DNA of 46,345 nt, taken from NCBI GenBank assembly GCA_000708835.1, contig DF237548.1:1-46345 (forward strand), in the 5' to 3' direction. The first letter of the stretch is position 1. Each line of letters opens with the position of its first letter. Positions 11,341 through 23,500 of the stretch are shown in pieces. The translations under genes were made by a program, and so were the position numbers. Below the pieces are notes generated by a model. That model did not search any database. It was not told where the DNA came from and saw nothing but the letters and a program-made list of their open reading frames with translations. The stretch comes from Klebsormidium nitens (lineage: Eukaryota; Streptophyta; Klebsormidiophyceae; Klebsormidiales; Klebsormidiaceae).

Positions 11341-11837
11341 AATCAACAGGTAAAAGTAAGCAGATCCCGAGAGTTGGGATCAGTAGCAAACACCAAGCCT
11401 AGCCTTGGCAGACAGATAACTAAGATTGGGCCCGAATCTTTTGATACGTCTGCATTGATGACCAACAAGAAATTGCGGAGAAACCCAACAGATCGGCAAG
11501 GTAGATGGTGATTGGGCAGTGCCACGGGAAATAATACTTTAAGTTGGGACTGACTGTCCCATACTCATGTATTCTTTCAATCAACAAACAGCAGCTGGTA
11601 TAAGCGAGCGCACGTTTAAACATTTTGCATCGTAAAGTAAGGTCTGCATGGTAATACTGACAGCGGCACGGTTTCAAATACTGGTTGAAACTCTGTGGTT
11701 GTAGAGGCGCTGCGACCCATTCGCATATCTTGTTCGACTCTAGCGAAGTCTTCAAATCGTGAAATGGCACCTCGAACCGCTTGACATTTTCAAACTCAAG
11801 CAAATTTAGCAAAGTTACCAGTACAAACCGGTCGCCG

Positions 11838-11910
11838 AAGGGGCTTCACATCGTGACTTCCGGAATAAGAATGTGCTTCGAAAAGCACAGGTTCACTTCA
11901 CAAAATCCTT
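11838..11910 (+). repeat. Diverged repeat, copy 1 (partner at 17228-17302)
   Basis: GGGGCTTCACATCGTGA here against CGGGCTTCACATCGTGA there, then ATGTGCTTCGAAAAGCACA against ATATGCTTCGAGAAGCACA, then a related TCACAA block. The copies are in direct orientation with an offset of about 5.4 kb. The 9.75/17.8 pair has a different offset, so the older region is a mosaic and not a single duplication. Confidence 0.75.
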
Positions 11911-11999
11911 GCCAGAGCGCTCGGAATCTGCGGGTCGATTCGCAACTTGAAGGAAGCCAAGCAAGGGAAAGACAAGCGAAATTTACGGCCTAAAGTGAC

Positions 12000-13900
12000 G
12001 CTGGCTCCGTTAGAACCGTAGAAAGCGATTTGCGTCGACCGGCCAAGGGTTCACCTAACCCGATCAGCACAAGTAGTAAGATCCATTATGAGGTTCACTG
12101 GTAGACAGCACCGGCGACGGGCCTCGTCATGTCGCAAGGCGAGAACAGCGGTGTGCTTGTAAGCGCACATAAACGCCGGCACCAGAATCCTTGGCGAGTT
12201 GCACGGCAAGCGACTTTAATGACACAAACGGACTACATAACCAGAAGAATGCACTCATCTGAGAACCGATTGAACACAAGGCAAGAGGTGGCGATCCGAT
12301 GAGCGACGACAGCAGTTTGTTTCAAGAGACATGAGCTAAGTGTTTGCAGGCCGTCCGGGTCCCCCGTTATTAGATGAACTACTTATATTAAAAGAATACC
12401 GGCGGGTTAGTGAACAAGGAGAGCGTGGAAGAAGAGCAGGAAAAGCGACTCGAGTGGGTTAATCTTCGACTGCAAACTTTCAAACTTGATTCCCGCATTC
12501 TAATGGCGTCAGGCTAGTGGTACGTCTGTTTGAGACTCTGGTGCGAGTCGTAACGAAGCTCAGACAGGGTACGTCTCTTCAAAGCCAGTCGGACCTCAAA
12601 TGATCCGCTGCCAACGTGTGCGGTGAAGAAAGTGTACCTAAACCAGCACGACCTTTGCAAGCGAGGGTCGGCATCGTCACATGTTTCATGGCACATCCGA
12701 GCTGCTGCATGACGTTGACTTGTTGTACTAGGAAGGAGGTTTTCAAAAGCCGTCGGCCGCCGATCAATCATTTTACAAACGCGCCGCCAGCCCTCTTCGA
12801 CGAGAGGGCCAAGCGTGAGCCCAATGGGACTGTCAGCTCACGGGTCAACAAAAGCCGCAGCACAAAAACGTGTACCGCTACCATGAAACTCTAGTGGAAG
12901 TCATCGAGTCTGTATTTCGCATGGGCTAAAGGAGCCCTAAAATGGGTTTTCTCTAGAAGCGGTGATGAAGCTAGACAAGCGAATGTCTTGATAAAACCGC
13001 TCTCCACGTTGCTTGCTTGCATCCGCTGCGAACGGATGCTACATCAACCACGGGAACGAAAAGAGAAAGGGGAAAAAAAATTGATTGTGTCCGGAATCAG
13101 CAGCTGCATGTGATAGCTGGCACTTCAAAGTTCAGACCCGACTCTAGTAGAGGGACCGTATGACGAAAAGGAAAGAAATCTAGACGTCCAATCGACTCAA
13201 GTGGCCCTCGGTTGAAAGTCAGCAAGCAGCCCGGCCACAACATCCACAACGAACGAGGAATGTGTTTGAATCTCCGGTACACGGCATCAGCGTTCTCCAG
13301 CTTTCTGGTTGCGCGAGGACTCGAAGAACGTAGGCTTTGAAACCATCACCAGCCAGCTTGCCCCCAAAAATCGACAGAGTACGTCGTAAGAACGCGAACG
13401 GCCGTACCCATCGCAATTGGGATCTTTGAGGGCCGGGCTGCCTTAGTTGAACGGACGTGCACAGTTTGTACTTTAAGTGCAAAAGCAGCCATATTTCTCA
13501 GCATAGTGCAGGTGGATATTTCACGAAGGAAGTAGCGATCGCGCTTATGCCCATCGCGGCAAGACACCGTAAACCAACGTGGACCGCGAGTGACGCCAAA
13601 CTGGCAAGCCCCGGCTTGCTCAAACGCCCACTGGCAGAATTGGCGCTCTACACACAGACAGCAAACACTCGAGCCCCCTGCGGATATTTTGTGCCACCGA
13701 ACTTCAACCCGGAGAAACTCGAGTGAACACTCTGAGCTTCACCCTTAGAGCTTTGGACAACTTTCGATCCCACGTGATTTCGTAGGTTCCAATCAACCTT
13801 GATGGGCTTCATGCAGCGGGAGAGAACTTAAAAGTGCTGCACTCTGCACAACGTGAAAGAGTGACGTCGAGAGATGCTTGACTCTAGGCTATAGTCCGGT
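12000..13900. other. Stretch without a supported gene
   Basis: Only short frames (up to 92 codons) occur on both strands, none with splice support or recognisable protein features. The right part (13500-13830) resembles 7950-8200 weakly (ACTTCAACCCGGAGAAA; GGCTTCATGCAG). Confidence 0.45.
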
Positions 13901-13904
13901 AGCG

Positions 13905-13990
13905 TCAGACACTGGCCTTCGAGGGTAACTGGCGCAGGTGGCGCCAACCGACAGTTCCTTGCTTCACGGCTGCCGCCTATCTGAACTACT
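13905..13990 (+). repeat. Array-family landmark with conserved hairpin
   Basis: TAGCGTCAGACACTGG is followed by the hairpin TGGCGC (13930-13935), loop AGGTG, GCGCCA (13941-13946), and then TTGCTTCACGGCTGCC. This is the same order as in the array at 27-38 kb. It is an outlying, otherwise diverged copy of the same family. Confidence 0.7.
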
Positions 13991-14089
13991 AGCAATTGCA
14001 CGTTTCATATGCTCAGGGTAAATCAAGGAGACGCAGCTTGGGGCCCTTCAATTGTTGTAAGTAATACAAGCCGTAGAGTACCTGAAGCA

Positions 14090-15130
14090 GCCCGGCCACA
14101 ACTACAGCAAGTGAGCCCAAGCGTACAGGTTCAAGTTCGGACTACATTTAGATGTCCAAAAACGGCATCATTTGACCTTCTTCACAAATCTTCTGTTCAT
14201 TTGGAAACAGAGTCATTGGTTTTCAAATCACCGCCTAGCTGTAATGGTAAAACGCATTGTCGCAGGAAGTTGAGCCGCCCTCCATCGCAAACGAAATTCA
14301 CAGCAAGCAGGCGCCGCGTCAGGTCGCCGCGAACTGCAGCGGCACAACCAGTGCCAGATCTCGTTGCAGTCGCTGCAAAACGATTTGCAGACAGATCCGC
14401 GGCGACGGTAAGCCTAAGTACTCGTTTCGATGTTGCTTCTGACGTCAGGCGTTACTTACAATCAAGGGAAACCTGCTTTTAAGGGAATGGTGTCCGACTG
14501 GTCGTCTGCTTGCGAAAGCTGCAGAGGATGATGGAGCAGAGCGCCGGTAGACGTACACGGATCATCAGCAAACACGGAATCGAAGTTTGCACTTTCGCTC
14601 TTACGGAACTTACAGAGAAAGTACAGACAAAGTATGAGACCAAGATGCCAATCCAGGCTAGCTTGCCCATATGATACCACCCTTGCTGTCAGGAGGTGGG
14701 ATGGAAGAGAGGCGCGCATCTCAGAGACGTACGCAAAGTTTTCCAAAGCCTAGGGTCGATGTGAAAACGCATTGAAGATCGGGAACTCCCTGGAGCTCGA
14801 CCCAATAGTCTTCTGCAATCCCCTCGTACCACTCGAACATGAGTTAGGCCCGGATCCAGAACTGCGCATCTTTTGCAACGGGTTACGAAGAAAACGTCAG
14901 GACTCGTGCCACCAAATGGTCTGGACAAGTCACAGCCCAGGCCAAAGCTTGACGGAATCAAGGCCGAGGAGCCCATTGCGAAGAAAAGCCCATTCCGAAA
15001 AGAAAAAAATGCTCAGAAAAGTGCAGCCACTAGATTCGTCGTCTACAGCCTGCTTCCAGTTAGATTGCTCGGGAGCTTTGATAGCCCGACACAAGCTCTC
15101 GAAACTTTGGACAAAACTCGAAGCAAGGGA
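14090..15130 (+). repeat. Large diverged repeat, copy 1 (partner at about 18480-19440)
   Basis: Blocks match in order over about 1 kb. GCAAGTGAGCCCAAGCGTAC corresponds to GCAAGTGAGCAAAGTGTTC. TACACGGATCATCAGCAAAC corresponds to TGCGTGGATCATCGGCAAAC. GGAAGAGAGGCGCGCATCTC is identical in both. GACCCAATAGTCTTCTGC corresponds to AGCCCAGATTCTTTTGCG, and TCGTCGTCTACAGCCT to TCGTCGTCTGCAGCCT. The offset is about 4.15 kb. This copy keeps the uninterrupted target of the miniature element (GGCCGAGGAGCCCATT near 14962). Confidence 0.8.
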
Positions 15131-16084
15131 TGAAAGATTCGCAAGCCGAGAGCATCGGCTCCGACAAGCACAACCTCCGCGTCGGTGCAAACTGCCATGG
15201 GCCAGCAAATGGGCCAAGAGCATCGATCCACCCGAATCGCGGACTTTTTAGGCCAGAAAGATTTACGCAAGACTTCTAGATGCTGGACCAAAGACAGGTC
15301 AAGCGTTCCCTTTTCTTATTTCTTGAAAGGAAACAGTGAGACAGGTGGATCCGAAACAAGAGAATGATAATCGCTAACCATTCTAGACGTTGGCTTTATG
15401 TATCGGGAGAAATCCAGGACATTTGTGCAGACATGGTAGTATCGCACGTGCCCAGGAACATATTATCACAGCCCAGAATTTTGTTGGAACAAGGCAAATC
15501 GTCCGGAGAAAGCAAAACAAGAACCTGGTCGAAGAGAAGTCGATACTTAAGACTGGTCATGGGATTGCCAAAGTGCCTGAAAGCTAGGCGACACTTCGGG
15601 AGCCGACGGCCAGCCGATCGGATCGGGCCGTAAAGATGAAAGAGCTAGCGAGAACGTTGAGCAATCTGAGTTACGTAGAAATGGAGTTTGATAAAACGCA
15701 TTGATCCTCTAGAGTTGACATCGTGCTTCTAGCAGATCACCACTCGAGCTTACGTCCCTAAATCCTAAAGACTGGACAGCGGAGATCACGCCTGCCAAAT
15801 CATCGTATTAGCAATCAGCGCCGCAAGATGATGATCCAACTCAAACGATAATGAAGTGGGCTCCCCAAAATCGAATCTATCGTCAAAGTGCCCGCGGACA
15901 GGCGGGGCGATAAGTCTGACGTGATGCAGTCCCTTCAGGAGAGAGCAAGCTAGAGGTCCTTTGGCATGAAAAGAAGCCCTTTCAAATTCTGGCGAATCGT
16001 GTAGAATCAGTTTGAAGAAATTTACTTCATACGTACGCCATTATCATTTTCCAAAACCCAATCTTGACATTAGATTGACCATGA

Positions 16085-16500
16085 CCTGTTGGGCGGCACA
16101 AAGTCCAAGTTAGGGTTCTCTTTCATTGCCTTTGAAAAACTCAAAAAAGAGAGTTGCGTCAGAAATTTCACTCCTCCTATGGCCGGCCGAAAAGAAGAGA
16201 AGAGAGGTTTTTACTCATGCAACCTGGTACGCCCCACAAGTCCAAAAGAGTTCACAGGGAACGTCAAATCTATTCATGTACAAGGATTCATTTTGCCGCG
16301 CCAAAGACTTCGAACACACACAAGAAGGACCCACAGATGTAAAAGCTTCTGCAGCTCTAGAACTTAGAAGAGCTAGAGCTTTCCTTCCCATCAAAGCACA
16401 TAAGCAGTGTTTTGAGACTACAGGAAACCCGCCGGAACGGTTGGCATCAGGCCGTCCGAGTCGTCAGTACGTGGCTTTCAGCTCCAACGAGCATAAACGC
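16085..16500 (+). repeat. Diverged repeat, copy 2 (partner at 6350-6770)
   Basis: This is the downstream partner of the 6.35-kb segment and keeps its order of blocks (GCGGCACAAAGTCCAA, GAAGAGAAGAGAGG, GGTACGCCCCACAAG, GGCATCAG). Within it, AGCTCTAG (16353-16360) and CTAGAGCT (16373-16380) can form a small stem-loop absent from the other copy. Confidence 0.6.
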
Positions 16501-17227
16501 AAGGCGTTCGGCGGCAAAACTTCATAACCAAGTTTCGCCTCGTTCAACAATTGCATAGTACGTGAGTTTTCCGTCGGCATGGAAGGCAGGCAGCACCGAC
16601 TACAACGCTAATCTATGTGGCAGAACCGATCAGAATGATTCGGGAAGTTGTCGAGGTCCGGGTGCAGGGCCCAGCTCTAAAGTGCGAATTGCCGCATGCA
16701 AGTACTAGTACGTCGCTTCCGCTTCAATGAGGCTTCGTTGTGAACCGGGCCCGAGGTTTGAGATATCAAGTTTGGTCGGAAGAGAGCAGATGCTTCAGGT
16801 GGATCACAGTCAGCAGAAAATAGCAGTGAAACTATGAAGCAAGTAGAGCTCTCAAACACTAACCATCAAAACTCTGGAGCATCTCTAAGGATCTCCTGTG
16901 TGCCGGGGATGGAGACAGACTATGAGAACGGGCACGAGCGTCTCCGGCGCAAAAGCATCGACGTCGATCGGCCAGTCAGAGTTCCCGAGGAGCTCTATGA
17001 CTATTGGCATTCGAATGCCACGTGCCATTTGATAAAACCGCGTGCAACAAACAGCCAGCTGCCACAGGAGTTGGAAGCTCGGAGTCAACACTCGGCATAT
17101 GCATTCTCCCGCAGAACCACTTCGACTATGCGGTATGTTTTCCACGACGACTGCACGCTTGTAGCCATTGACCTTGCTAAACTCAAAAGCGGAAACCAGC
17201 ATACATACCAGCTATGCTCCTTCACGA

Positions 17228-17302
17228 ACGGGCTTCACATCGTGATAAATGCAACAAAGAATCATATGCTTCGAGAAGCACAAGTTGATCATCACAACAT
17301 CA
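17228..17302 (+). repeat. Diverged repeat, copy 2 (partner at 11838-11910)
   Basis: This contains CGGGCTTCACATCGTGATAA and ATATGCTTCGAGAAGCACAA. It lies inside a 162-codon + strand frame (16834-17322). That frame is not shared with the partner copy, so I do not treat it as a gene. Confidence 0.7.
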
Positions 17303-17796
17303 TTGCCGAACCAGTCCAGTGACCGCAAAGGGACTGTAAGGGTGAGAGAAGCGGGACCGCAACCCACCAAAACCAGCGGTTGGCAATGGAATCAATGAGG
17401 GCACACGGCGTCGACCTGCCGACAATCGAAACGTGTAAGTAGCCAAATCAGCAGACAAATATACGAAAACGAGATCTGCTGGTCGACAGCTAGTACCAGC
17501 GGCGGGCCGCTTCAATCCATCGGGACCTTATTCTGTGCTCGTAGCGTGCACAGATCCCGGCAGAAGTCTTTGGCGACTTCCCTGAACGGTGAGAGGCTGT
17601 ATGGACCAAGAACATTGGACACTGGAATCTCTTATTATATTCGGACGTACGCGCGCAGAGGCTGACACTAGATGGCCCCAATCATTAGCAGGGACAACGA
17701 CGGCCGGCACTGGGAAAGCAGAAGGTTGTAATCCGGAGTTGTTTGTAGAGAATATGGCGTCAGGTCAGGAGATGAGACAAAATGAAGCATCTGAGG

Positions 17797-18116
17797 TATT
17801 GAACCTCAGGCCGGGCGTGAACTCCTCAGAGCCGAATTTCGTACGTTCTCCGCCCACATGAACGATAGAAGGATCCGGAGTTAGGATTCCGCATCACTTT
17901 TCGCGATCAGGATGGAATCATCTGGCTTATATGTCGCCGCAACATGATTCTGCCGATGTCAAGTTCTTGTGCGGCTCAAACGCGCGTGCACACTTAGTAA
18001 CGTTCCTTAAGACGCCTCCACTCGCTTCATTTCTCCAACAGCCTGAGGGCGAAGTGTAAGCTCATCATTGGATTTTATAACCTGACGGGTCAGCCGTCGG
18101 ACCGTGACGCTGCCGG
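17797..18116 (+). repeat. Diverged repeat, copy 2 (partner at 9749-10071)
   Basis: This ends in CGGACCGTGACGCTGCCG, against CGGACCGTGACGCTGTCG in copy 1, with the shared blocks listed there. The final GACGCTGCCG could be a diverged version of the CAGCGTCA landmark region, but I cannot show that. Confidence 0.75.
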
Positions 18117-19123
18117 GCTAGAAGTGTACGTTTCGTGTAGTTCCGTGTGCCTCGCGTAACAGCTGTATGGCGCCGTAACGTACCTTGGTTAGGCGGAAAC
18201 CCAAACTTTCAACGGCACCTAGCAGGGCCGACAAGCGGATCCAATGCCAGATGCTCACGTTGTACTCGGAAAATTTTACAACCACGGTTCGAAAGAAAAA
18301 AGCGCGCTCCCTTTGGACTCATATGGGCAGCCGTATGTGACAGTCTACACGTATAACACTAATTTCAATCGGTTAACTTAGTCTAAACACCCAAAGAGGA
18401 GATTAGCCGTGTTCAAACTTCAACGAGGCACGATTCCAAGCTTCTCGCCTGCTATATATAGAAAGATCGACAGCAAGCAAGCAGCCCAGGCACAGAAACC
18501 ACAGCAAGTGAGCAAAGTGTTCAGGTCCTTTGAGCTATGTTCAAATCGAACAACGGATGGCATCATGATCCTCTGCACCGTGCTTCGATCTGTTTTTGAG
18601 CGGAAACACCCCATATTGAAGTTGAAAGTATAAACAAGCACTGCTAGAATGATTGGGACGGTTCATAACTGGTCTTTTGCGCGGGAAAGCTGCATCATGA
18701 TGAGACTCGCGACGGTGGACGTGCGTGGATCATCGGCAAACAAGGAAATTTTGCGCTTGCGCCTTTACGGAAACTTACTGAGACGGTGTGAGGCCGTGTT
18801 CATGCCATTCTAGGCTTGCTTACAGTACAACCGTTCAAGTTGCTGGTCAGGAGTTGGGCAGGAAGAGAGGCGCGCATCTCAAAGACGTGCTCAATCTCTT
18901 CAAAATTCTGAGGGTCGGTGTGGAAATGCCTCGACGATCTGGAATTGCCTGGAGTTTGAGCCCAGATTCTTTTGCGAACTTCCTCCACTGAAGGCAAAGA
19001 TAGACCCAGATACCAGAATTGCGCATATGCATTGCGAGGGATTCCAAAGGAACATTCGGCCTCAGTGCGCCTGGACTGGCTCTGGACGAATCGGGTCCAG
19101 TCCAAATCTTGACGGGATCATGG

Positions 19124-19132
19124 CCAAGCAGC
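19124..19132. repeat. Left 9-bp target-site duplication (CCAAGCAGC)
   Basis: CCAAGCAGC immediately precedes the miniature element and is repeated exactly at 19319-19327 after it. A 9-bp duplication is typical of Mutator-like elements. Confidence 0.85.
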
Positions 19133-19318
19133 ATAACTCTCAAGAAAGATAATAATAAGCAAAGATAATAGTAAGCTCCAACTAACACTAAAAACCCTAA
19201 GCCAAAATAAAACCTGCTCCGCACCCGTACCCACCCTAACCACCAAACCAACCCTACCCGTCCCAGTGCGGTTACCTTATTATTATCTCGGCTTATTATT
19301 ATCTTTCTTGAGTTTCAT
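19133..19318. mobile_element. Mutator-type miniature inverted-repeat element (MITE), 186 bp
   Basis: The terminal inverted repeats are 28 bases long. The inner 22 bases are perfect (they include CAAGAAAGATAATAATAAGC at 19141-19160, mirrored at 19291-19310). The outermost six are imperfect. The element is bounded by an exact 9-bp duplication CCAAGCAGC, and the related sequence at 14.96 kb shows the empty site. The interior has no coding capacity. It is C/A-rich with several ACCC and CCTAA strings, and a second, inner inverted pair (AGATAATAGTAAG against CTTATTATTATCT). The 9-bp duplication points to the Mutator superfamily. The TIRs are short for that group, so hAT-like or other families (8-10 bp duplications) remain possible. 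Confidence 0.88.
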
Positions 19319-19327
19319 CCAAGCAGC
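19319..19327. repeat. Right 9-bp target-site duplication (CCAAGCAGC)
   Basis: An exact copy of 19124-19132. The sequence then continues with CCACTCAGAA, which aligns to the uninterrupted copy near 14970. Confidence 0.85.
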
Positions 19328-20574
19328 CCACTCAGAAGGAAAAGCATACCCTAGAAATGCAAACTCCGGAGTCGTCGTCTGCAGCCTCCAATCGATTCTG
19401 CGTGTCGATTAACGTTTCGAAAGCAGTTGACAGGACGACTCCTGAGTCGGAAAAGGTCACGAGATCGCGAGCAACGGCGAAGCTCGTGAGTTGGTGTACT
19501 GGGTTGATTAAAAAGGATACAGGTTATTGAACAATAGACGGCCGGAGAGCAAGAGTCGAGATACAAAACTGAAAACTGATGCCTGGACGTCCGCTATACG
19601 TTACTTAGCTCGTATTATATTCTGTAACCGCTTCGGCGTCAGCATATTTAACCGCTTGCAACCAGCTTGTACACGCAGAGTTTCAGAGCTGGTCGGGAGG
19701 ACGCAGATGGCTTGTGAGCCCAATCATTCAACTCAGTAGCCTCTCATTCTGAGGACCCGAGAGATGAAGCTAGACAATGACGTAGCCATCAAAGCGGCTC
19801 AGTTCATCACGGCGTCAGCTTTTGTACAATCAAAGTGTTCATCGCCCAATTCTGCATCAAAGCCGGGCACGAATGACCCTGTTCAGTTATGCAAAGTTCC
19901 TTGCAAAGGGGGGCAGCGAGCTTGCACAAAGGATAGACTGGCAGATTGCACCGACTTGATTGTTAACATGTAGTCTGCATTAAAGGCTTTTTTGAGACCG
20001 CTGGTCGCCCACTCTCTCACTGGTTGCACTACAATCCGCCGGACCGCTTCCACCGGCAACATGTAAGCTGGCGACGAGAAGCACCAGGTGTATATTGAAG
20101 TCACAAAACCCATCGTAAACGTCATCCGACGTCATCTCAATCAAGGGCTTTTGGAACGTCATGACCTCGTCGTGCACTCCGACTATGAGATGACATCGAA
20201 GGAACCACGCCTTGAGAGATCAGACCTCCCGGTTGATGGGACCCATTCTCCAAGCGCAGCCAACTAGACTTTGACGTGTACACATATCCCAACCACCCCA
20301 GTTTATCCTGTAACGTACCAAGCTCACCACCGGCAGCTGGCGCCGGCCTGCGGGCGAGCATTGATTCAAAACTCTTGTGACCAAGTCCCGTTCCAATGAA
20401 CCATCTGATGTAGGATCTGTTCAGCTGTGCTCTTGCTCCAGACATAAAAGCTTGCAACCAGATTAGAAGGTAATGGATGCAAAACGAATTGGTGAAGCAC
20501 GAAGACATGCACACGGGATCTACTGGGAGTTAGAGAATAAAGGCGAAACCCACTTAAACCTCTACAAAGAACCG

Positions 20575-23500
20575 GGCAGCGTCGGAATCCTTTGAACGCG
20601 CATGGGAGCACCCACCAGCCTTTTGCTTCACCGCTTTTGTTAATAGAGTAATTCCGGAAGAATTGTTCTAGAGTCGCTTCCAAAATAGCCACATGAAAAG
20701 TGAATGCAGGTTCGATATGCTTAGGTCAGACCAATGTGGCGTCCTTAGCTAGGGCGCGCTATATGCACTGATCAGGACCGCAGCTTTGGATCAGCACCCT
20801 GTCTGGAGCAGTACCTCCAGCAACCTGGCTACCTGTCACGTCACTGCTGCTGGACAGAAGCATGCTACAAAAACATGCAAACAGGAGCACCGATATACGA
20901 TACCGATAGTGCTCCATCGTCACCGGCAACGCGGAAGCGGTTACAAAATTGGCAGTAGGTATCAGGGCAAACTTGTCTGGCGTGACAAGACAAACAGGCC
21001 AGGCGCCAAACCAGTCGAGCGCACGAATGATGGTGATCCGAAAGCTCGCGTCTCCAATCAGGGAGCGCGTGACACACAAAGAAGCCACCCGAAAAGTTTC
21101 GCGCACTGCCTCCAATTACGGAGCCTTAGATTAAAGGACCAAAAAAGCAGGTCGTCGGGAAAAACTCTGGCGATTCGGAGACGAACTCTCGCATATTTGA
21201 AAAACTTCCCATCTTTTGATAGAAGGTGAGCACCCCTCGCCACCGACCCTCTGATCGACAAGCTGTGAACGCAACCAAACTCGGCCTGAACATCCTGAAA
21301 AAGACGCGCTGCAGGTTCACTAAAATTTCAGGCGACGCTAGAGAAGACCTTCTTAGCTTTCTCGCATTACAAGGGTGAGCTTCCCGCTGTAGAAAGAAGC
21401 TCGATCCGCTCTATCGATCCGAGGCACCGAAAGAATGAAGAGAAAACGAAGCAACATCCGATAAATGTGTCATTATTGGCCTAGCGGGTAATCGGCCAAC
21501 CTTGACAGCTGATCGTAAGTTCAAAACAGTCGTGCAGCCCACAAGTGCAGCCCACATGAAGCGGAGACATCGACCTCTTGCGGCGCGCACTGCACATTTC
21601 CTCTTGTAGTGTGTCTCAAAAGTGGTTGTGAATAGGATCACGAATGCAAGCACCGATGGTCTTATACAAAAGGTTGCGTATCGGATGAAAACAGGTAGCC
21701 AGACCTGTTGTTATTTGCTTGAGTGGCACGTCGAGTTTCCTCCGTGGCCTTGAAGATGCCATGAGCGGTGGATGATGATACCCATCGTTACAAGCCGACA
21801 GAGCCGAATCCCAGTTCGTGTCACGAACAGCTGAACTAGAAGTCCACGAGTCAAGCCTCCAATCATGGAGCGTGGAGTGCCAAGATGCGCAAGAGAAGTG
21901 ACGTGTTTCGAAGGGACACGCTCCGAAAAGAAGAGCCCGACTGGAAAGGCTATGCCAGTGGCTATTGGGCTTTCGGCAATCACTTTGATGCGCAGTCGTT
22001 TCCAGCCGGAAAAGTCGACACGACTAGCACTAATTGATGATGCTAAACGCAAACGCAAGCCCATAACTCTCTTTGCAAAGTGGGTGTCGGCATCAGAAAC
22101 CATCACTCGATGAGCCGGTTCTTAAACAGCTCACGTCTTGGATGCATCTTGGCCGATTTACCAGCGTTCCCTAAAGTACGAATCCGTATATTGAACTGCA
22201 CACGGAGCTCTAAACAGTCACCCGTAGCGAATTTAAGACTAAGCACACACCTCTTGCACTTATTATGTTGACCGGCAAAGCCCGGTTGCGCAACACAGAG
22301 GATGGCGATTTAAAAAAGATTATAGATGCGGGCTGGCAGGGTCCGTCCTCGAACCACAAACGTAACGGACGTAAACCTTCCCGAAGCGCAGCTCCAAATT
22401 TGTCGCCAGGTGGGCAGGATGAATCCAAAGTTTGCGGCCAGTAATTCGAGACACAGCAAAATCGAAAAGGAACCAATTGCCTAATCTAAGGTTAAGAAGG
22501 GACTGCAAGACCATCTGTCCCAACCAAGCCTCTCCAATCACTCTACGATTTTCTCGATCAGAACCCTCGACGGGAGGTGAGGAGCACTGTTCAGGCTGTT
22601 TTCAAATGGATGAGGGGCCAGGAAACGCTTGGAAAACGATCTGAGGAATGAGAAGGGGAGGAGGACAGCATGACTCGTCACCAGGAAATTGGCTCAGGGG
22701 CTGCCTCGAAGTGAACTGCGGTGACCTTGAATTGAACAGTACTGGAAATATTGTTTTCTTACTCCGCATCAGGAATCGAGACCTGGACTCTTGGAAAATT
22801 CGGGGTTCCAGACGGGGTCCTTGTGGTGGCTTAGAAGCACGATCAGAACGCCCTCAAGAGACGTGCTCAGCGTTTCTCAGAAAATTTCCAGCAATCTGTT
22901 GACTATGGTCTCAACTTGTGCTCTGGAATTAAGAAGAATAACGTTACGGACTTCTCTCACTCGAGCGCCTTCAAGCTGGGCCCAAGCACTAGACAGGCGC
23001 ATGCGCTGCTACGGATTGCAATATTTGAAACGGTGGCCTCAGTTCCACGAGTGGCGCTCGGTCGGTCATAGCCCAGTCCGAGCTTTGGCCCGGAATCATT
23101 GCCAAGCTGCTCACGGGACGAACAAGCAAATGCTGAAACCCGTGAGAATTACGATTTTGGCGTACTAAAAGCCCTCGTCTACAGTATCCGAGACATGCGT
23201 TACAAGCGCTCCGGAATATCTTAGCCAAACGAAGGGGTAGCAAAATTCTGCATAATAGCAAAAGATGCTGAAACAACTGCGCCAAATATGAAGAGGGCTT
23301 ACGCACCAGGCGTATAGCCGTCGCCGTTGCTCAAGAGTCGGATCTAATGTCGGAGACTCCGAGTGCCTGTGGGATTTGCGGGGAATCAAGCTCATGCCTG
23401 GAGCTTTTCAAAGCTGTTCCAACTAAGCAACTGTAATTGCTCGCAATCATGGAAACGGATATCGGATTCCGATCAGAGTTGGACAGATTAGGAGGGCAGC

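Larger units (their letters stand above)
18480..19440 (+). repeat. Large diverged repeat, copy 2, interrupted by a miniature transposon
   Basis: This is the partner of 14090-15130 with the same order of blocks. At 19133-19318 it is interrupted by a 186-bp inverted-repeat element that copy 1 lacks, so the insertion is younger than the duplication. The minus-strand frames across this area (18800-19251) run through the transposon and are accidental. Confidence 0.8.

Noticed and set aside
16834-17322. 162-codon + strand frame starting at ATG
   Set aside because: Part of it lies in a repeat (17228-17302) whose partner at 11.84 kb does not keep the frame. Composition and residues look random.
18847-19251. 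134-codon minus-strand frame with hydrophobic, tyrosine-rich segments
   Set aside because: It runs across the left half of the miniature transposon and into the old repeat, so it is a chance product of the insertion.
19133-19318. CCTAA-like strings suggesting telomeric repeat
   Set aside because: Only isolated CCCTAA occurrences inside the miniature element, with no tandem run.
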